A stretch of DNA of 17,360 nucleotides. Origin: Fimiplasma intestinipullorum. Its GTDB lineage: Bacteria > Bacillota_I > Bacilli_A > Erysipelotrichales > Coprobacillaceae. The position numbers and the translations under genes were made by a program. The notes under the pieces are model-generated. The model was not told the origin of the DNA. It did not search any database and worked only from the letters and a program-made list of their open reading frames with translations. Position 1 is the first letter of the stretch. Every line of letters begins with the position of its first letter. Positions 14,472-17,360 of this stretch are shown here, piece after piece. The DNA is taken from positions 1-17,360 of the forward strand of contig DVMJ01000075.1 in assembly GCA_018715065.1 (NCBI GenBank), in the 5' to 3' direction.

Positions 14472-14521
14472 AATAAAAATGAACCTCCATTATTTGGGTA
14501 TCCAAATAACAAGGTTCATTT
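14472..14521 (-). terminator. Long two-part hairpin inside the IS end, likely terminator of the PEPCK-like gene
   Basis: The outer stem AAATGAACCT (14477-14486) pairs with AGGTTCATTT (14512-14521); the inner stem TATTTGG (14491-14497) pairs with CCAAATA (14502-14508) around GTAT. On the minus strand the hairpin is followed by TTTTTATTA, which suits termination. It begins 20 bp past the stop of the PEPCK-like gene, but belongs to the IS remnant. Confidence 0.68.
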
Positions 14522-14541
14522 CAAAATGGTACTTTTTGATA

Positions 14542-16269
14542 TTAGTCGTCCAGGATCAATGAAAGCAATGCCTTTGCCGCTTCTTTAGGTCCCTGATGCT
14601 CACTGCCAGGAATGCCTAAACGCGTACAAACCTGTCCGACTTTGATTCCCTGATCATACATGGCTTTGAAATAGTCCTGTAAAAGAACCTCTGTCTGTTC
14701 CTGACGCTGAACAGGACCAAACGGATTGGCAAAATAACTCTCAACCAAGCCTGATTCTGTTGTTGTGCCTTTCGCCATTCTGGCACCACGTCTAAAGACA
14801 TCCAGTGCTTCATCGATTTGATTGAAAAAATGCAGGGCATCATGATCTTTATCATAATTATTGGCATAAAGGAAATAATCAACTTTATGCTTTGCCACGA
14901 CTTCACGATATGGTGTGATTGGAATAACGATACGTGCATTGACCTTATCGGGATTCATGAAAACAGAACGGTCGAGTTCTTTATAGCCATATCCGGCATC
15001 TAGATCATCCAGACGAACAAATGCGCCAATCTCTGTACCGCTGGTAACGATCTGGCCATTCTCATCCTTACTCAGAACACCCATATCATCATAAATGGTC
15101 TTGATTTCACGAATGCTCTTTTCACCCATGCCTTTAATCTGCTCAATAGTTTCAGATTTACCGGCACCGCTATCGCCCATAATGACGATATTTCGCTTTT
15201 GACCGGAATGCAAAGTCACCTCCACCATGGCGCCATGGATCGGTAATTCACCTTGATTTAATTTACGCACATTATGCAAAGTCAGGATCATTTTTTTCAT
15301 ATATCCAAAATAATCAAAATCATCATGATGACTCAGCAAGGCGACCATAATATCATTTTCTTCATCCTGATAGAAACACTCATTACGCAGACCGTCCTCA
15401 TAACCATAAACATAAACAATATCCGGTTTACGATTGCGATATTCTTCAGCATCAGCCAGTTCAAAAAGGTTACAGAGCGTAATTCCCTGCGCCATATAAT
15501 CGACATGGAAGTAAACAAAGGCCAGCAGATCCCCTACTTTCGCAGGGTAACAGAACCAGTTTTCCGGATCAAAGCGCTTATCTTCCAAAGGATTCTCTTT
15601 GACTTCCGGGAACACACCGGAACGTTTATTACGCTTAGAATAAGTAATGAATGGCGGATGAACCACCACTGATTCAATGACAGGGATTGGATCAAGCTGT
15701 CGATATTCATAAGGTAAGACCGAACGCACACGGCTGACAACCAGACCGGCATTGACACCAGCTGTGATCTGACGATAAACGCGATTTTGGTATCCCATCG
15801 CAGTTTCTTCTATCTGACGATATGTTCTTAAGATCAAAGACTCAAACTGAATCTGGGCATCCACAAAACCAACATTCTGAAACCCGGTTTGCGTATGATC
15901 ATTAAAAACCACGGCATAACGCTGCAACCGCCGCCAGAAAAGATAGAAACGTTCGATGACGTTATAAAACATTTGTCTGTTGCGGAAATAAGGTGCATAT
16001 TGCGGATAACTGTGAGATAGTTCATCCACATTCATAATTAAAAGGAGTCTCGCCATATTCTGTAGATCGTTAGCCAATTCATTGTCCTCCGCATTGCAGG
16101 AATGCAGATAAACATAGGCATCGTTTCCGAGTGTCTTGCCTTTGGCAATGAAGGCTTTTAAGAGTTTTAAAAAACCGTCGCTTTCGATCAGTTCGATGGA
16201 ACGATGATGATACTCCTCACTAAAGTTCAAAATGACATTACCATTCGTTAGTTTAAATCGATAACTCAT
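14542..16269 (-). CDS. PEPCK / HPr-kinase-like P-loop protein of unknown function
   Basis: A 575-residue protein. Residues about 345-575 follow the order of the catalytic half of ATP-dependent PEP carboxykinase: a strand before the loop (PIHGAMVEV, as in HPr kinase HGVLLEV), P-loop GDSGAGKS (365-372), IYDDMGVL (392-399, where PEPCK has GDDEH), EIGAFVRL (PEPCK CYAKTIKL), EVVAKHKVDYFLYANNY (PEPCK strand before the substrate lid), RGARMAKGTTTESGLVESYF (494-513; PEPCK '[20 protein letters not shown]') and a C-terminal GPKEAAKALLSLIL helix. The P-loop itself, GDSGAGKSE, is closer to HPr kinase. Residues 1-340 match nothing I know; they lack the usual PEPCK OAA/PEP-binding RST and so may give another substrate. 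No signal peptide; cytoplasmic. The start at 16269 is set by AAAGGTGG just upstream. It has its own promoter, overlapping a perfect palindrome. Classical PEPCK activity is unlikely; a small-molecule or protein kinase is possible. Confidence 0.78.
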   Translation of the reverse strand: MSYRFKLTNGNVILNFSEEYHHRSIELIESDGFLKLLKAFIAKGKTLGNDAYVYLHSCNAEDNELANDLQNMARLLLIMNVDELSHSYPQYAPYFRNRQMFYNVIERFYLFWRRLQRYAVVFNDHTQTGFQNVGFVDAQIQFESLILRTYRQIEETAMGYQNRVYRQITAGVNAGLVVSRVRSVLPYEYRQLDPIPVIESVVVHPPFITYSKRNKRSGVFPEVKENPLEDKRFDPENWFCYPAKVGDLLAFVYFHVDYMAQGITLCNLFELADAEEYRNRKPDIVYVYGYEDGLRNECFYQDEENDIMVALLSHHDDFDYFGYMKKMILTLHNVRKLNQGELPIHGAMVEVTLHSGQKRNIVIMGDSGAGKSETIEQIKGMGEKSIREIKTIYDDMGVLSKDENGQIVTSGTEIGAFVRLDDLDAGYGYKELDRSVFMNPDKVNARIVIPITPYREVVAKHKVDYFLYANNYDKDHDALHFFNQIDEALDVFRRGARMAKGTTTESGLVESYFANPFGPVQRQEQTEVLLQDYFKAMYDQGIKVGQVCTRLGIPGSEHQGPKEAAKALLSLILDD

Positions 16270-16306
16270 AGATTCCCACCTTTCATTAGTTAATCCTATC
16301 AATCCA

Positions 16307-16344
16307 ATTCTAACATAGAATAAAGGAAAATCAATTGATTTTCC
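16307..16344 (-). promoter_or_regulatory. Promoter of the PEPCK-like gene overlapping a perfect 20-bp palindrome
   Basis: Minus-strand TTGATT (16334-16329), a 16-bp spacer and TAGAAT (16312-16307), with an upstream TGT extended -10. GGAAAATCAATTGATTTTCC (16325-16344) is a perfect palindrome without loop, and the -35 lies inside it, so a bound dimeric repressor would block RNA polymerase. No T-tract of terminator quality follows, so an operator is more likely than a terminator. Confidence 0.7.
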
Positions 16345-16375
16345 CAACAAAAAACAATGTAATCGGTCTCAAACA

Positions 16376-16660
16376 TCACTGATGCTCCAAATGTTCAAGT
16401 GTCAGATTAAAAATTTGTAATACATGGTCATCATCCAGTGAATAGTAGATTTCTTTTCCTACCCGCTTGCTTTTGACCAATCTAAACTGTTTCAGCCTGG
16501 ACAACTGATGAGAAATGGCTGAAGGCGTCATTTCCAAAGCATCCGCAATTTCTGACACATTATGTTCTTTTTCGAGTAGTGTATAAAGAATCTTGACTCG
16601 CGTCGGATCACCGATGACTTTGTAAAACATAGCCATCTCGTCTACTTTTTCAAACTTCAT
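16376..16660 (-). CDS. ArsR/SmtB family metal-sensing repressor with alpha-5 type site
   Basis: A 94-residue winged-helix repressor. KVIGDPTRVKILYTLLEKEH (14-33) is the family start; NVSEIADALEMTPSAISHQL (34-53) is the helix-turn-helix with the recognition helix; LVKSKRVGKEIYYSLDDDHV is the wing. There is no Cys pair in alpha-3 (ELCVCDL is replaced by HNVSEIAD), so it is not an arsenic or cadmium/lead type. D77-x-H79 and H90-x2-H93, with 10 residues between H79 and H90, match exactly the alpha-5 zinc/cobalt site of CzrA/SmtB (D-x-H-x10-H-x2-H/E). It therefore probably releases DNA when zinc is in excess. The start at Met 16660 is preferred because AAAGGGGG lies 6 nt upstream; the earlier ATG (16666) directly touches that site. 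It is 12 bp after the signal peptidase stop, so probably co-transcribed. The gene it controls is not evident here. Confidence 0.88.
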   Translation of the reverse strand: MKFEKVDEMAMFYKVIGDPTRVKILYTLLEKEHNVSEIADALEMTPSAISHQLSRLKQFRLVKSKRVGKEIYYSLDDDHVLQIFNLTLEHLEHQ

Positions 16661-16672
16661 GCACATCCCCCT

Positions 16673-17176
16673 TTAAAATAGCTTCCATATGACCTTTCCA
16701 ATGATCTGAGACTGAATATCAATACAGCCAAAATGTCTGGAGTCAATGCTGTTTTCGCGATTATCCCCCATCACAAACACTTCACCTTCTAAAACAATCA
16801 CATGACGATCAGGAAATGTAACATCCTGATCCAGCAGGTAAGGTTCCTCGACCAGCACTTCATTACGATACAGCTTGCCATCACGAAACTCCAGATGATC
16901 CCCCGGTAAACCAACCACCCTTTTGATCATTAAGCTCGGTGCAGCAAGATTACTCGAAGTATATTGAATAATGACTAGATCATTATACTCAGGTGCCTGC
17001 AAGTCATAATAAAAACGGCTGACGAGCACACGATCCCCGTCATGGTAGCCAGGTGCCATCGATTCACCTTTCACTCGTGCGAGCATAAAAAAATGAAAAA
17101 ACACACTGATAACCAGCATGGTCACAAGTACCCAGCGTATATAAGAAAAAAGCGTTTTACGATTTAACTCTGTCAT
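16673..17176 (-). CDS. lepB: Type I signal peptidase
   Basis: A 167-residue membrane-bound serine/lysine protease (SipS/LepB family, S26) that removes signal peptides at the outer face of the membrane. One N-terminal hydrophobic segment (about 14-33) anchors it. Box B, GESMAPGYHDGDRVLV, carries the nucleophile S39; MIKRVVGLPGDHLEFRDGKL carries the general base K85; GDNRENSIDSRHFG (138-151) is the final conserved box. Length is typical of the short Gram-positive type. Start: the plus-side sequence offers GTG 17185, ATG 17179 and ATG 17176; AAGGTG lies best (6 nt) before 17176, so I use it. The downstream ArsR gene follows at 12 bp. Upstream there is an unusual array of inverted repeats (17206-17295); TACAAT in its first copy may be the -10. 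Low-GC bacteria often have more than one such peptidase, so this may not be the main one. Confidence 0.94.
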   Translation of the reverse strand: MTELNRKTLFSYIRWVLVTMLVISVFFHFFMLARVKGESMAPGYHDGDRVLVSRFYYDLQAPEYNDLVIIQYTSSNLAAPSLMIKRVVGLPGDHLEFRDGKLYRNEVLVEEPYLLDQDVTFPDRHVIVLEGEVFVMGDNRENSIDSRHFGCIDIQSQIIGKVIWKLF

Positions 17177-17205
17177 CATTCTCACCTTAATTACCTACTT
17201 TAATC

Positions 17206-17295
17206 ATTGTACGAAATCGCACCTATGGAACTCTTTCGTACAATGGGTGTGAAACTAACGTTTTCTTGCACGAAAATCTTGCGATTTCGTACAAT
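17206..17295. repeat. Four alternating TTGTACGAAA-type boxes with a perfect 16-bp inverted repeat
   Basis: The outer arms ATTGTACGAAATCGCA (17206-17221) and TGCGATTTCGTACAAT (17280-17295) are perfectly inverted. The 10-bp core occurs four times: + at 17207, - at 17234-17243 (TTTCGTACAA), + at 17266 as TTGCACGAAA, and - at 17285-17294. They alternate in orientation and pair as two inverted repeats with spacers of 17 and 9 bp. Each exact copy contains a -10-like TACAAT (minus strand 17211-17206; plus strand 17239-17244 and 17290-17295). It lies directly upstream of the signal peptidase start. Confidence 0.8.
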
Positions 17296-17304
17296 CAAAC
17301 TAAA

Positions 17305-17357
17305 GCGTCCTTTGCATCGCATGAGAGAATATATGATATTCTCCATGCAAAGCACGC
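17305..17357. other. 53-nt imperfect hairpin near the right edge
   Basis: GCGT/ACGC (17305-17308, 17354-17357), a C-C mismatch, CTTTGCAT/ATGCAAAG (17310-17317, 17345-17352), an asymmetric internal loop (7 nt against 1 nt), and GAGAATAT/ATATTCTC (17325-17332, 17336-17343) around ATG. No T-tract follows within the window on either strand, so it is not an obvious terminator. It may be a structured leader of a gene right of the window or a dispersed repeat. Confidence 0.6.
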
Positions 17358-17360
17358 CTT

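Larger units (their letters stand above)
14145..14536 (-). mobile_element. IS3-type insertion sequence remnant, internally deleted
   Basis: Two matching ends face each other: AAAAGTACC at 14145-14153 and GGTACTTTT at 14528-14536, each followed inward by related sequence ending in TGAACC / GGTTCA. Between them lie only about 390 bp, against the 1.2-1.6 kb of a full IS3 element. The contents are a broken transposase on the minus strand and a long hairpin next to the right end. The element sits between the gdhA terminator and the stop codon of the PEPCK-like gene. A target-site duplication is not obvious. Confidence 0.7.

Noticed and set aside
14542..16269. Calling it PEP carboxykinase (pckA)
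   Set aside because: The N-terminal half does not show the oxaloacetate/PEP-binding regions, and the P-loop (GDSGAGKSE) is closer to HPr kinase.
17305..17357. Integron attC site
   Set aside because: It has a bulged stem, but I see no GTTRRRY core site, no integrase and no second copy in the window.
1..17360. CRISPR arrays, rRNA or tRNA genes, prophage
   Set aside because: No evenly spaced direct repeats, no cloverleaf or rRNA signature and no phage structural or integrase genes were seen.

Overview
The window looks like the chromosome of a low-GC Gram-positive bacterium (Bacillota). Ribosome binding sites are strong AGGAGG types, promoters are sigma-A-like and often have a TGn extended -10, and compact hairpin/poly-T terminators sit between nearly all genes. 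Gene content and style (GH1 remnant, Ig-domain C39 protein, NADP-type glutamate dehydrogenase, PEPCK-like kinase) suggest a gut Erysipelotrichia-type organism. That placement is inference; no rRNA or other marker is present. UGA, UAG and UAA are all used as stops, so the standard code applies.

Layout. 1-1041 is a decaying beta-glucoside locus: a twice-frameshifted GH1 6-phospho-beta-glucosidase on the minus strand that runs off the left edge, a 15-bp palindrome, and a 14-codon stub on the plus strand that starts like a GntR regulator. 1147-3561 is a two-gene ABC exporter operon (ATPase, then a large permease) ending in a terminator shared with a convergent MATE efflux gene (3566-4963). The MATE promoter has a 19-bp spacer filled by a dyad, which is the hallmark of MerR-family control. 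Divergent from it is a cytoplasmic-type M28 metallopeptidase (5153-6415). Then come an alpha/beta hydrolase (6575-7327), a LacA/Maa-type sugar O-acetyltransferase (7582-8157), a divergent 132-residue protein of unknown function (8288-8686), and a membrane-anchored, Ig-domain, C39-type papain-like protease (8737-10176).

10285-11927 is a minus-strand operon: a small protein resembling the RepA_N winged helix, then a cation-diffusion-facilitator exporter whose metal-site residues look like the manganese type. An intrinsic terminator hairpin lies between the two genes. 11934-12240 holds no intact gene, only a stop-interrupted plus-strand reading frame. A small two-TM protein (12257-12631) is divergent from gdhA (12771-14114).

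14145-14536 is a short, internally deleted IS3-type remnant with matching ends, wedged between gdhA and the end of a 575-residue protein (14542-16269). The C-terminal third of that protein reads like the P-loop kinase core of ATP-dependent PEP carboxykinase / HPr kinase, joined to a long N-terminal region I cannot place. Its promoter overlaps a perfect 20-bp palindrome. Upstream on the same strand are an ArsR repressor with an alpha-5 type zinc site and a type I signal peptidase, probably co-transcribed. The right end (17206-17357) carries four alternating copies of a TTGTACGAAA-type box and a 53-nt hairpin.

The best candidates for something undescribed are the PEPCK/HprK-like protein with its palindromic promoter, and the repeat array upstream of the signal peptidase gene.
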